Shown here: piece by piece, positions 37,491 to 50,100 of the stretch
How positions within the stretch are numbered: position 1 is the stretch's first letter
How the letters are laid out: every line of letters starts with the position of its first letter
NCBI GenBank assembly: GCA_000310025.1
Contig: FN649728.1
Span: 3,408,804 to 3,472,803, forward strand
From: Ectocarpus siliculosus
Lineage: Eukaryota > Sar > Phaeophyceae > Ectocarpales > Ectocarpaceae
Direction: 5' to 3'
Length of the DNA: 64,000 bases
Translations under genes and position numbers: made by a program
The notes under the pieces: model-generated
What the model saw: only the letters and a program-made list of their open reading frames with translations
Told to the model about the DNA's origin: nothing
Databases searched by the model: none

Positions 37491-40440
37491 AGGGTTAAGG
37501 ATTGGCCCCCGCCCCCCAATGGGGCTGGGGGCCAACATCCAGGACGGATGGTGGTGAGTGTCCGGGAGGAAGGGAAGAAGAAGAAGGGGAGAGGATTTGT
37601 AGGAGCGGGAAGAAGGGACGGTGTTGGGAGAGGCAAGGAAGTGGTGAAGAATTTCGGCACTCGAGCGTGCGGTCCCGTCGGGAGTGAAAGGGAGATGTCA
37701 GTCCGTAGTTTTGTCTATCGGAATCGAAAAGCCGAAAAATCGAGGTATACATTATGTACATAACGATGGAGAAGGCCGACCAGGAAGGTACGAAGAGAGG
37801 AAAATGCACCCCACGTACGTCGACGTTTGCGTCGTGGAACGATCCTTCCGTATAACGCAGGTACTCACCAAATGCAAGACGGGGAGGAGGAGGTAAAATA
37901 CCGATCGTGAAAGTCAAAGCATCGGTCATAACCGCATATGACTCATGCGCGGAGAAGTTACCACGGAGACTTATACCAACAAGAATTTTGGCCGGCTGAG
38001 AAGGTTTGAAGACACGAATACTTAAGCGACGATGGCAAGCGCAACGTTAAAACTTCACAAGAAGAAAAGTGCATACAAAAAAGAAAAGGCCGGATGCCGA
38101 CCTATGGCTCTCTCGGGATGAAGGGATTCTTCCCACAATTTCCAACAAACAGATAATCCACAAGTACGGACATATGAAGGTACTGGGTAGAGAGAGATCG
38201 GAACGGTTTTTAAGAAGACACAACAACAACAGCAATGATGAAGGTCGACCCGTCCTGCGTCGTTCGGTGTAAAATGATAAATGCGAAAGATGGACTGCGT
38301 AAAGATCCAGCGGTCTTTTTCGGCAGTGGCAAAGAAATATGCAACCACATGTCGCAAAAAAAAAAAAAAAGTTGAGCGGGATACCGTAGGACATAGAACA
38401 CCGCCTTCTCTGGTGCTGCAGGCAGGTTTGCTTCCACAACCCGGGAACCCAACTCACTCTGTATTTCGGCCTACAAGACTCCAATCGACGCAAGCACCGG
38501 TAGGAGAGTGCGCGTGGAAGATGCCGTACAGCACAACTCCACTCTCTTACGACATCTATGTACAGTAGTACCGCTGTCGTTGTAGCACCATGTGGAAGAT
38601 CTCCGAGGGGTCCTCCTGCGCGGTAACGACAACATATGGCGAGAGTTCTACGTGTACCTGTCGTCGACACATGTGGCAGCCGCACGACACACGAACGGAT
38701 TTTTGCATCGCATTCTAATATGGTTCGCCGTGGCAGGAAGTATCCCATCCAGTTAGGTCGTTGCGGTAGTACGCGGACGTCGTTCGGCGTCTAGTCCATA
38801 CTGCTGTAGTAGCAAAAACACCGCAGTAATCGAGCTATGCATGCATTTTTTTGCTCTGGTTCACTTTTGCCTCCACAACCCGAGAATCTCACGGCCGTAT
38901 CTCAACCTACAAGACTCCAATCAACAAACCAGTACTGGCAGAAGTGCGTGAAAGATGCCGTGACAGCACAACTAAGTCGACACTCGTACGACTTCTATGT
39001 ACAGTCGGCGCTAGGTCCATACTGTAGAAACACAAAAATCGAGCAATCTTTTTTATATTTTTTCCCATACTAATAACAAGAAATGTATCACGTCACGACG
39101 ACCATCCTGTGAGTATAGACTTAACTACAATTCATTATGTCGGAGGCCTGAGACGCAAGAGTTCAACCATTGTTGCACTCTAAAAGCAAGACGTTTTTTT
39201 TCGGTGCATCAGCTCGCGGTCGCCTTGAGACTTTATTTTCGCCGGCTGTTGCCCGCTGCAGCGGGCCAGTCTCTGGATCGCATCGCCCCTGTCGCGAGCT
39301 CGAAACTCCAAAGGCGAGCAGAGTTACAGCAGGTAAATGCACGCAAACACTTTTTCAGTCATTGAGCTATAGACGTTGCGGTGCGGTAAATCGGTTTTAA
39401 TTGTTTGTACATGGGGTTCAAACAATTTTTTCGGCCGTCTTCGCCGACGTGGGCGTGCCACTCTCACGATCACAGCGCCCCTGTCGCGAGCTCTAGACTC
39501 CAAGGGCGAGCCGAGTTACAGCACCGTGAAGTACGGGTAAATATCGTGCATCCGGGCGCGTCTACGCACGGGACTTCAAGGGACTGTGATCTCTAAAGAA
39601 TCACGAAGCTCATTGGACGAGATTTCGGAGAACGTCAACTCATAAATCATGACACATACTTGAAGTACAAGCATACATGCAGTACCTAGCACAGACTTTT
39701 TTTTGCCGCATGGTCTCATCTGTAGATAGATATCGACAGACTGTCCGTATCTATTATTATTTGGTATGCGTTGTAGGTACAGTAGCATCCTGTCGCCTTC
39801 TCTAGCGTAAGCAACGCGAACTGGAGTATGTGCATCGCGTATTGTCACCGCGCGGATGGTTACGTACTACGTATATGCCACACACCTCCAAGATGCACAT
39901 ATTCTACAGCTGTAGTAAGGAAGATTGGACAAATAAATGTCGATTGATTGTTGTTGTTGTGGTATGCCACAACTAACTTTAGACTTCGATTGCTTTGTTT
40001 TGAGCTTGAACATGCACGTAAATCTCACGGCAACATCAATGGCTGCAAGTGCTGCAAGGTTGGGGGCATATGACTTCGGAAATACTGTGAACACTGCTGT
40101 TGTTGTTGTTGTATTGAAGGTGCTGCTGCTGTAGACTGCGCTATATCGTATATGTACAGTTAAACAAGAGAGATGAACTTTTCGTGATACCACACCGTTT
40201 CATGGAATAATTGCTGGAAGTTAGTCAAAAGTTAGAATATTTGCTGGAAGTTTGTCAGAGTTTGTCTGTGCAGAGTGAATGAAAGAGTGCACATTTCGTC
40301 GAATGTTCCGAATTTCCTCTCCAAGATAGTCAGAATTTAGTCTGTAAAGCGTGAAAACGTGCTCCAGCCCCACCGGCCGCACCCGGTCACTTTCATTTTC
40401 GACATCCTCCCCTCTCATCCCCGCATCGACCTTCAGCTGC
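37491..40440. other. No gene supported; two local duplications
   Basis: A GC-rich hairpin (TTGGCCCCC ... GGGGGCCAA) lies at about 37503-37536. Two related blocks, 38410-38570 and 38855-39005, share CCTACAAGACTCCAATC and GACTTCTATGTACAG-like text and read PTRLQST ... SYDFYVQ on the plus strand, possibly duplicated exons. A second pair, 39240-39340 and 39430-39530, shares CGCCCCTGTCGCGAGCTC and GAGTTACAGCA. Nothing else is recognised. Confidence 0.55.
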
Positions 40441-40674
40441 AACACAACATGAACGCCCTCTCCCGTAGCTCCCCAGCAAAGCGTAAGTCCACCCAGTCAG
40501 AGAGTCGTAGTGGAGAGTCCCGCCGCCCTGTACTAAAGGCCGACTCCAACTGGCTGGCCTTGCCCCGGGCCCGACTGCGACGACGGCGGTCACCTCAAGC
40601 TCATTAACAAACGCGACGGTAAAGGCAAGTTTGCCCCTTGCGACCTTAACAACAACCGCGACGAGGACAGTTGT

Positions 40675-41693
40675 AGAGCGTATCCTGCACCATCCTCACC
40701 CGGTCGACAACGTACCCCAAGCCGTGCCAGCTCTGCCTCGCCCCGGTGGGAGGTACTCCTTCGCTCGGGATCCCAACCGAACAGGTCAACAGCCGCGGCG
40801 GCTACAAAGGTAAAAACAATTTTTCTCTTTAATTATATCAAGTAAATATCCGCCTGATATGTGCCCGAAGGTTGTTCAGGTGTTGCATGAAGTCCTGACA
40901 TGAAACTGCATCGTAACCGCAACCGCTAAATCTCTCCACAACAATGCCCTTTTTGCTTGCTGTTGTTGTCAGAGTGGAATAATATCCACGCGGTGTGGCG
41001 TCTTTGCGCTGGTGCCAAGTCTTCGGACGGCAAGAAGTTCAAGCACGTCACCGTCGCCCCCGCCAGCCTTATCGGGGTAAATCAATGTGTCCACCCGTTT
41101 ACATCGGAACGTGATTGTGTACTGAACAGTCGTGTGTGTGCGTAGTTACCTAGGTAAGGGTGCGCGGATGCATCCGACTGTTGCTGTAAATTAGTTTCCC
41201 ATATGTCACAAAAAGTACACCGTGTTCACCGGTCGACGTCATGAAAAAAATAACATTTTTAGTGTGGGAAAACCATGTGACATTTATTCCTTACATTTTC
41301 CCCTGTCAGTACACCGAGTTCAACCGTCGACGTCATAAAAAAAAAAAATCATTTCTTTATGTAGTAAAACTATGTGAAATTTACTCCTTATATTTTCCCC
41401 TGTCACCCATCCGATATCCACTGCAAAGAAAGGTGCACTGCGAGTGTTCCGACGCAGCGACTAACGAGGAAGACCTGGCCGACGGGTGCACGGGCGAGAT
41501 CGTCGAGGACGACCTGATCATCAAGGATTGAGACTTCCCGCCGCTGCACTACCAGTGCGCCCGCCGCCTATGGGACCAGACCATCAACGAGATCCTCAAC
41601 AAGACCGACAAGCACCGCGACCTGGGAACTACCCACGACAAGGAGTCTTACCAGCCCTCTGCCACCGTTCCGGCCGCCCTCGCCGACCTCTAA
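40675..41693 (+). pseudogene. Unrecognised three-exon gene or gene remnant with an in-frame TGA
   Basis: Plus strand. The 3' part of a first exon ends at 40809 (frame reading YPKPCQLCLAPVGG, donor G|GTAAAA). It joins exon 40973-41076 (WNNIHAVWRLCAGAK; donor GGG|GTAAAT) and exon 41433-41693 (VHCECSDAATNEEDL ...; TAA at 41691). Phases agree. Codons are strongly C/G-ending, unlike the flanks. The last exon has a single TGA at 41529-41531, then 53 more open codons (DFPPLHYQCARRLWDQ ...) of the same composition. Further upstream, 40537-40618 also looks coding (CPGPDCDDGGHLKLINKRDG) but in another frame, so the 5' structure is unresolved. Paired cysteines suggest metal binding; no family recognised. 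It could be a recently broken gene or an ageing mobile-element gene. Confidence 0.5.
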
Positions 41694-41809
41694 AGTAAGA
41701 CGCGTGTTTCCATTTCAGAAAAAAGTAAACGTCTCAAGTTATTCAAGGCACATGGTTGTCACCTTCAACTGGCTTTCGCCAACTATCAATTGAGTAAAGA
41801 TATCACCCC

Positions 41810-42830
41810 ATGTCTGACAATCATCGATGTCGGCCGACCAATTCATCGGGTAACTCGTTCAGCAGCCGCATCTCAAATATCGCCAAACACGATCACATAC
41901 TGCACGTCACAATCCACACCAAAGTTCTACACCCAGCCAGAGTAACACTCCCTCAAGGAACGTACAAACAATTCCAACTCGACGACCACCTTCAGCTCGT
42001 CGAAATACCCAACGAAGATCGCTCACCCAACCACGAACGACGCCTGAAACTCGAACACCACAAACCTGTCCGGATAACGCGCAACACGCAGAACTAGCAA
42101 GATCTCGCAGACGAAGACGTGCTGAAATACTAACGGAACGTCGACGTCGTAATGCAAACAATAACACACCACAAGAGTCAGACCCTGAACTCGATATGAT
42201 ACGTCAACATTTTAGCCAAATGAGGAATCGAGCACCAAGGTTACCGGCACCCAATCTAGACAGCCTTCGCGGTGATGCTAATAACCAAATCCGCCTTGGA
42301 GTGCAAGACATTGACTCGCAATCATTCGACTTCCCCTCGGTACCTTTCGAGCTAAAACACACGGATTTGGATGATCCACAAATTATCACATGTTCTCACT
42401 GCAATGCTCAACTTTGGAAAGAAGAGAAGGGATTAAAATTGTTGTAACAAAGGTAAGTCGTGTATCCATCCTCTCAAATCTATCCCCCCACCATCTTATG
42501 GCGCTGTTTGAAACTACTAAATTAATTTCTTCTCAAAGAAGGTACAACGGGCTTTTCGGATTTACTGCATTAGGCGCAGGCGGTATTCAAAAAAAGACAT
42601 GGACTGAACCGCCAGCCCCTTCAATGCTCACCTTGCATGGACGTGCTTACCACCGCATATTTGACCTCCAACAACATTAGGAGAACTATTCTGTGTCGAA
42701 GAAATCATCGCAGCTAAACGAATTTTTGATGATCAGATAAACATCCACTTTAATGCCTCCACATTTCCTCCTCCCCAACAACCTCTTTCTTCTGCTTTAA
42801 GTTTACGTTATACGGTATCATCTAGGCATT
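41810..42830 (+). mobile_element. Helitron remnant: N-terminal part of replicase/helicase protein
   Basis: The frame ending at 42447 starts with an Arg-rich segment (LARSRRRRAEILTERRRRN) and ends with a Cys pair and WKEE (CSHCNAQLWKEEKG). The next frame (to 42680) continues with RRYNGLFGFTALGAGG and LHGRAYHRIFDLQ. After a frame break, 42680-42760 gives GELFCVEEIIAAKRIF. This order (Arg-rich start, zinc-finger-like CxxC with W..E, YN..faFts, hG..yHri, short link) matches the region before the Rep domain in Helitron proteins. No Rep HUH motif or helicase is seen, and stops interrupt it, so it is a truncated, dead copy. Confidence 0.75.
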
Positions 42831-44640
42831 ATAACACGTACACGCTCTTACATCCATCTCCCCAATAATTGCATTCTGCCGCCAGCGCAGGCACTCTACC
42901 GCCTGCACCATCACCGACATCATCACGACCATCACCTTCGCGCTTCAACATTAAGAAGCTCGAGACCTGCGCACAAGGCTGCAGACGAAACCATACCTTC
43001 CGCAGTGGTAATCGGCAATAACCACCAGGGCAGTAAGGGGCAACGATGACCCGAGGCGGGAGGCGTCAACTCTTTCGAACCGTCAACTAGCGTCCACTTT
43101 GTCTGAATGTTGTAGGTGTTCGACTCCTTTCACAATGTGAGGGATACCGTATATCGGCGTCATTAGAGGGGGCCATTAGAGAAGGGCGCGACATTAGAGC
43201 GGATCGACACTGAAGAAGTTCGAATATGAGAGCTAGGCGGCAACACACCATCAACTACCGGCAATACCGTCGAACAATTGCAGTTTTCGTTCTTTCTTTG
43301 GCCCCTTTGGGGAGGATATTGGCCACCGCAAAGCCACCAGAGAACGTTGCCTGAGAGTGCGACTACGTTCTTACCCGCGCAAGAATAGGGAGGCGACCGT
43401 CGCTTACATCTCCTTTTCGTCCGCACCGGGCGAAGCTAGACAAAAATTCACGTACACGCGACTTTTTTGGCTTCATGTTACACCCGGAACGACACATTTC
43501 TCGAATACAACGCGAACATCTTCACACCGTTCATTCGGTCACCCTGCGGCTTCATGCCCTTGGTATGCTGTGCACAGCCTTCACACCTTCCCTTTAAGCC
43601 TACTACTGAGGACGAGGGCGCCTCTGCGCCCGAAGTCCGGAGCCCTTGTATATATAACATGATCACGACCCATGGGATCTTCTTTCCGCGCGTTGCCAGC
43701 AGATGTGGCCTGCCTTGGCTGAGGGTGGCCCGAGGTCCGCCAGTGGGCTTAGAACACGCTAAGAACACTTCGGAGACGCGAGGTGAAGCCTCGAAGATAG
43801 AGAAGGCACGAAGGTTAGTTAGTCCTGAATTGGATGATAGGAGAGGTACGCGGTCGCGAAATCGGGGTGTTTCTCGTCGGACCGACTTGGTTGGGCAGCA
43901 GCATGGATAAATGCCTTTTTTGGTCGCCCCCGGGGGTGGAGCAAGCAGCAGCGGAGAAGGCAGTGGGGGGAGCCCGGATGGAAATAAATAGAGGGGCCTG
44001 TACAAGTGCCTCATGAGTATGCGTGGGTGAAGCGAGGAAGGAGAAGAGTGGGGCAGATCAGGAGGGTTGCACCTGCATGCGAAAGAGGACCAAACCTTAC
44101 TAGCCAGATGCCAACGGCGTAGTAACCAAAAGAAAAGAAAGTACACTAGTCTACCAGCACGAGACATCTCCCACACTACTGGCAGTGTTGCGAAACAACA
44201 AACAGCCCATGGGACACCCGTGGGGCACCCATGGGCGGCCCATGAAGTGCCTATGAAGTGCCCACCGTGGACAGTTCAACCTACAGCGTAGAACCTTAGT
44301 CACGGCACATCAACCTACTATGTAGCACTTTCGTAGGCACCCAGCGCCAACCTACAGCAAAGCAGTAGCACGTGTCGTGTGGGCTTGGGGTTAGGGTCAG
44401 GGTTAGCGATGGGTTATTAGCCGCTAAGATCCCTGTTCCAAATTTGATAATCTATCGTTTAGGAGTACGCTGGTTCCATCATTGACCGCCCATGGGCACC
44501 ACGTGGGCCCTAGTCTATACTGTAGAAACACTGTAGAAAGTGCGGGAGACCCGAAACGGAGGAGACGGGGCCGGGATGAGCTTAGGCTTGGTAGAAAAGC
44601 ACGTGAGGCCCGGGCGAGACAGCGGAGCAAAACTGATACC
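42831..44640. other. No gene supported; dispersed repeat and interstitial telomere-like motif
   Basis: 43690-43860 is similar to 55245-55435 (shared ATGTGGCCTGCC, CGAGGTCCGCCAG-like, GTCCTGAATTGGAT, TACGCGGTCGCGA). A plus-strand run GGGTTAGGGTCAGGGTTAGC lies at about 44387-44408. CCCATGGG palindromes recur at 44210-44240 and 44490. Confidence 0.55.
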
Positions 44641-44659
44641 GGCCACCTAAGATTTTCGG

Positions 44660-45290
44660 ACGTTGGCTGAAACAGGAAGCCAACGGGTAACGTCTCTCTG
44701 GAACAACATATTTCCCCCAGAATCCACGAGTTTCCCGACATGGCCGCGCGTACAGCTGCTCTACAAATTGGCACAACGAAGTATCATCGCTGTGGCGGGA
44801 ATGCAGGAGGCGAGAAGTCCTGGGCAAATGGAGTATGCAGCAGCAGGGTGCAGGGTCTTCGGTTATGGGAGCATGTCATGTGAGAAGTCAGGTGTGACAA
44901 ACGGAGTGCGGATACCAGTGGTACGGTAATGTTCCAGCGACCGCCTCGCGGCCATACGGTTTGAGAGACCGAGCGAGAAGAGCGGAGCGGTGAACTTCCA
45001 AACTGCCTACGCCCCGACAGAGGTCACAGACGATGGAGAACAGCAGAAGCTCTGGGATGAGCTCGATAGCTTCATGCGTATGTGATGATGGCTAACGCAC
45101 GAACGCGGAAGAGAAGGCAAGGGAGATCATCTAGCGGAGGAGGGGGTCCTTGGCCCTTGTGGACGTGATGGGCTGCACGATAACGGCAAACGACGGCTGA
45201 ATTTCGCGATTGACAACAAACGCGCCACCATCAACACCTTCTTCAGTACGCACAAAGGGCGAGTATCCCACCCTGCTGCTTGTAGGTCTA
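44660..45290 (+). mobile_element. Non-LTR retrotransposon (LINE) endonuclease remnant
   Basis: Plus-strand frames read IIAVAGMQEARSPGQMEY, then GCRVFGYG and GVTNGVRIPVV, then FQTAYAPTE ... LWDELDSFM, then LAEEGVLGPCGRDG ... GKRRLNFAIDN and INTFFSTHKGR. This is the order seen in the AP-endonuclease-like domain of LINEs (QE, Y.v.g, GV.i, YAPT, G.h, N..gr.L..Fa, NT.F). The GDFN block is missing between SFM and LAEEG, where stops occur, and no reverse transcriptase follows. Dead and truncated. Confidence 0.75.
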
Positions 45291-47145
45291 CTTTTCCGTC
45301 TTCAACGCTTCTCAGCTATTTCCTGAATCGTTCTACACTACCAGTCGGCCCCTTCTTCACCACACGTCTGCTCGTCTCCCGAACGCTCTACATTCCAACG
45401 GAACAACTTGCTCTGCTTCTTACTCTCCACCTTCTTCCTCGATCGGTCGATGTGGTCGGAAGAGCCTACATCTATCGGACTGACATGCAACTTGGGACCT
45501 GTGTGCTCCCCCTGCCTACCAGGATGTAGTCGAGAATCTAGTACTCCTTGCAATCTCCCCTTTGCCACGCAGGGTATGCGATTCTTCGATACATCCGTGC
45601 TTCACGGAAAAAGTTTGCGTCCTTCATCGAGGTTTGAAGTTGTTTGTGCTTCAGATAGACCACCTCGGGAAAACAAACCGATCATTAATGTCTTTTATAT
45701 CACCTCGGGGAAACATAACCGATCACCATGTCTTTCAGATCGAGTACCTGTGTCCTTCAGATCACCATGGAGCAAACATACGCAGCCCATCTAGTCTTCG
45801 AGATCAACCCGGGCAAAACAAGATATCACCTATGTCCTAACCGATCACAAAGGACACACCGTCGGAAGAGCTAGCTCGGTCTGTAGGGATCTGATCTCTG
45901 CTATGTGTACAATTTTGTATGGAAAATAATAGTCTCAATCTACCTCAGGCGCTCAATATGCCGCTAAATCACAACCCGTCCAAACTACAATTGTATATAC
46001 GAAGTCAAGCCTTAGAGACTTACACATGAGGCCTCTTCAGACGGCTGACCAAATTGCAACTTAGCAATCCACCCTTGCACCCCTCTATGCTAGATGGGAA
46101 AAATGACTGTATTTGTTTCAAACACGATTTCGTGTGAAAGGACTTCCACTGCTGTACACGGCAGTCAACATCAAATCCATCAGGAACGAACCGTACCACA
46201 ACCTGCAACACGTGTAAGAAGGTCGCAAGCTAGTAACGCGGTTAAAAGAAACCACTCGTGGGAACGACAGACGAAGAAACTTGGAACAAACAACACGAAC
46301 GGTGTCGTAATACGAAACGAAGTCGTATTTCGCTGCAACAGGAGGCAGCAAAAGCCTAGCACCAGAAACGGGGACAACGGACGAAGCCATCGATTGATGC
46401 GAAACGGCCAAGCAACATGATGATTCAAATCTCTAAGAGTTTTGCCGAAAAAACGAAACCACAAGCCACCAAACATTCAATCGCTAGTCGGTGCGTGCAA
46501 CAGGATCGGGTAATGTATCTTCCGGAAAGCCTAGAAACGTCTCTCAACATGCTATGTATGCGTACCCCACGTATTTTACGCGTGTGTTGCACAGCACATT
46601 ACCGTGCTGCACGTCAGGAGGGCATGAGTTACATTCAATGACGTGTGCAACAGTCTATACCCAAAGGTTCGACAATCTCGGCAAGCTGCTGCTATGTGAT
46701 ACGTTGCACAAGTGCACGACCAGACTATTAGATGCCACGCACGATAAACAGTGTATTCGAACGCGCACTAAAAATGAACTACGAAAATATGAAGGTCCAC
46801 ACACTCGGCATAACTGCTGCTTCAGTGCTTCAGCGAATAGTTGACCGGCTTTATAGGAGTTTGACTGACGGTCGGGAATTCTTTGGTTGATTTGGTAGAA
46901 TACCGGAAATGTTCTTGACTGCTACATTCGTTTTACCCGAGATGCTCTGGAACAATATCCGACGTCCTGCATAGACTTGGAAACTCGATACGTTGAAGCG
47001 AAAGTGCAGGAGGGGTGCAACGAACGAAAAGTCAACGGGGTACGAGGTGAGGGCCGATGGATGGTTTCGGAATCCTCCCCGAGTTCGTTCCGGAAAATGG
47101 GACCGGTGCCTCTTCCGACTGATAGCATTGAAGCGAGTCCACCAG

Positions 47146-50100
47146 TCAAGCCGCCTCGGTTTGCGCATGGATAGGGCCAGCACCAGGATCTTCCTCCACA
47201 GGAACAACTGGGGTTTGTCCTAGGACCTGCGTTGTACCGGCACGCATGCTAGCACCATATTTCCCCGACTGCCTGGCCGACATTATCACCGCTTCTGCCT
47301 TCCTCAACGGCTGCCCTGCGTGCCTGCCTGTGTTGATGGACTTCATGCAGCTGGTGAATCCGAGAGGCAAGGCAATCTGCGAATGGCAGGGAAAGTATCA
47401 ACACCACGGACAGGTGTGCGCAACAGGGTGAGATGGGTGGCCTGTTGGATCGGCAATGATGTGAAACGGACGACGAGTACATTTGCTCTTCGTCCGAAGA
47501 CTATCACTCCTCATGTGTGGAGGAACCTGAAAGCCGCAATCCTGACGAACGCGAAAGGCTACAAAGTGGACTCGAAAGGCCCCTGGAACTCTACGCCAAT
47601 GGTTCCGGGCACGTGATGGTCGAATCTCGTGCAGGCCCGTACTTGAGATCACTCACGGCGTGAACAGTGCCGCCTGACTTCAAAATGCAACGATATCAAC
47701 AGCTTCTCGCCTGCCCTTGCGTTGTCTCAAACTTTCAACTTGTGAATATCCGAGAGCGAGGAGGGAGGGCGCCGGGGATTCGTCATTGCCCAGCAACCTT
47801 GGATGAGTTGATCCGGGCCACCGAACTGAATTGAATTCTAGGGGAAAACGAAAAGATTTAAACTCTTCGCGATATAGTCTAGAGTACTACAGTAGGGTTC
47901 TCCATCGCCTAGGATGGACAGAGGTATGTATGTTGGTCGCTTCGCCAGCCGTCTTTTCATGCAGTACCCTGTCGACAAGGGAGAGAGATGTTGACATAAT
48001 CCGCAGTCTTTCTCGACGCCCTAGCAATATTTGTGCCGCCGAAAAATTCCCTATCGTCTTACTGACTGATGTCAAGGGGCAGCTCTCCGAAAACGCCGGT
48101 ACACTCAGACCATAAAACTAAATTTCTTCAGAATTATTTTCCACCTGGGAATTCTTCGTCCTCGTGCAAGAGCCCGCCGGTACAACTCTCTCACGGAGTT
48201 TGAGTGCCACGAGCAGTGTAAGCCGTGTCGCAACACACGACGTGCGGATAGGCTGTGCTCTGAGTTGCGCTTGTGACCGACTGTAAGATCGCATCAAGAA
48301 CTTTGCTTACTTTCGTACATCGGACGCCACTTCATCGGGCTATCTCTTGTCATACGCACGAGCTGCAGACAGAGGTTTGAATCTTTCTCTTACCACACAC
48401 TTGACAAGCCCGTGCCAAAGATCATCTAGGCACGCGGTTTTCGTCAGCTTCAAGCCTCACACCACACACCTCCATCCCCGAGACAGAAGTAGTCCTTCTA
48501 TGAATTCGTAAGGAATGCTAACACCGTGATACCACCTGTATCGGCGGTGATGTCACGAACCGAAATAATTACGACCACAGTGCCGCCAGGAACTACTGGT
48601 GAACACGTTTAGCAAATCACATTAGCGGGTCTTCCCAACTCCTAGCCTGGCCACACCGGATTTATCAACAGGTTCCGGCTTGTTTCAGGAAATTTTTGTG
48701 CCAGTCACGTATCAACTCAACAACCACTGTGGCCCCGGGTTTATTTTTTCGGGCGCTCTGCATCCCTTGGACCGTACGGTACGGTGGTTGTGGGCAATGC
48801 ACACCGCCCCACAAACGGCCATGGGATGATGTTGAAGTTTACTCATCCGTAACGCGGGTAGAAAAACTAGTGTTTCGACTTCATTCGCAAGCTAATACGT
48901 GCGACCACAGCAGGCAGTGGCATTGTTTTCTCTCTTCTTGGGCGAATGATAGCGGGGTGCTGTAGTAACTTCGTCATGAACAACGATGATCAGACAACGG
49001 CTGCCGTGGTCTTGCTAGGGGCCAGATCTACACAGCTACCAAGATATTTAAAACTGCACATTAGCCCTTTGAACAACGGATGCCATGCTCGAACGAAACA
49101 ACTGTGATTGGAGTTTCTTCCTCTTGGGCACTTAGAGTGAAGGGGGATGTGCACAAGGACTTTTTATTCATGTCTGTCATGTTCGAAGAAAACAACGGTG
49201 ATTGTGTGTCTTTTACTCTCGAGCACAACGAGCGAAGTGGAGGGTGCACAAGGACGTTTCGATCATTCTGTCATGTTCGCACAAAGCTGTGGTGATATTG
49301 TGGCTGCCTCTTGAGTGTGGCTATTAATGGCGCTTTTCGAGGGGTTGTCGTAAAACTGCTTGCCTACCCCGCTGGCTTAAAGGCTGATAAGGTCGCATTT
49401 GGCACACGCACCTCCACAACCAGGTCAGTTCGGGCCTAAGCGTTTTTGCTGCGGCAGCTGTGGGCTTTGCAGGCACAGCGGTGGTGTTTCTCGGCCTATC
49501 TGGGTGGAATCGGGGCTATATCGTAGACTAGAACCGGCGACACCGGTATCGCAGATAATGCAGCTTATGCAAGGAAAAATGACTAACTCGTTGTCGTCAC
49601 CCACCTCGGTCAGGCACAGGGTCACGCAAATGTTGATCGATGGTATGATCTCTCCAACGACAGCCGCCTGCGATATCAAGGGGGCACGGTAGAGTAATGG
49701 ACCCGCGATGAGTAGGCCACACATCTGAGAACGACGCCGCTCTGCGGACGTGGTTTGGTGAGAAGGAGATGTGAGGGGGATTGCGCATCGGACAAATATG
49801 TACAATGTGGGCGACGCAGGTGATATTAGTATGACCGAAACAGTCTCTGCGCGCTTCGGTCCCCCAGTCTATCAAACTCGTACGGAGCAGGTTTGGTCTG
49901 TGTGTAGACAACACCGAGAAGAATCCCGCACCTTGTTGGTATCAGACGAACTGCTGAGTAACGCGAGGACCACCACGACCGTCGTGATCACGTACGCACA
50001 GGCGATGCCGATAGTGCACACTATATTCCGGATCACCACCCGGCGGTACACCGCCCCGCCGGATTGAGTGTTGCCTTGCGAAACAAGCATTGGCTTTATG

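Noticed and set aside
43478-44176. A 232-codon minus-strand frame
   Set aside because: Much of it overlaps a dispersed repeat shared with 55245-55435, where the frame is not kept.
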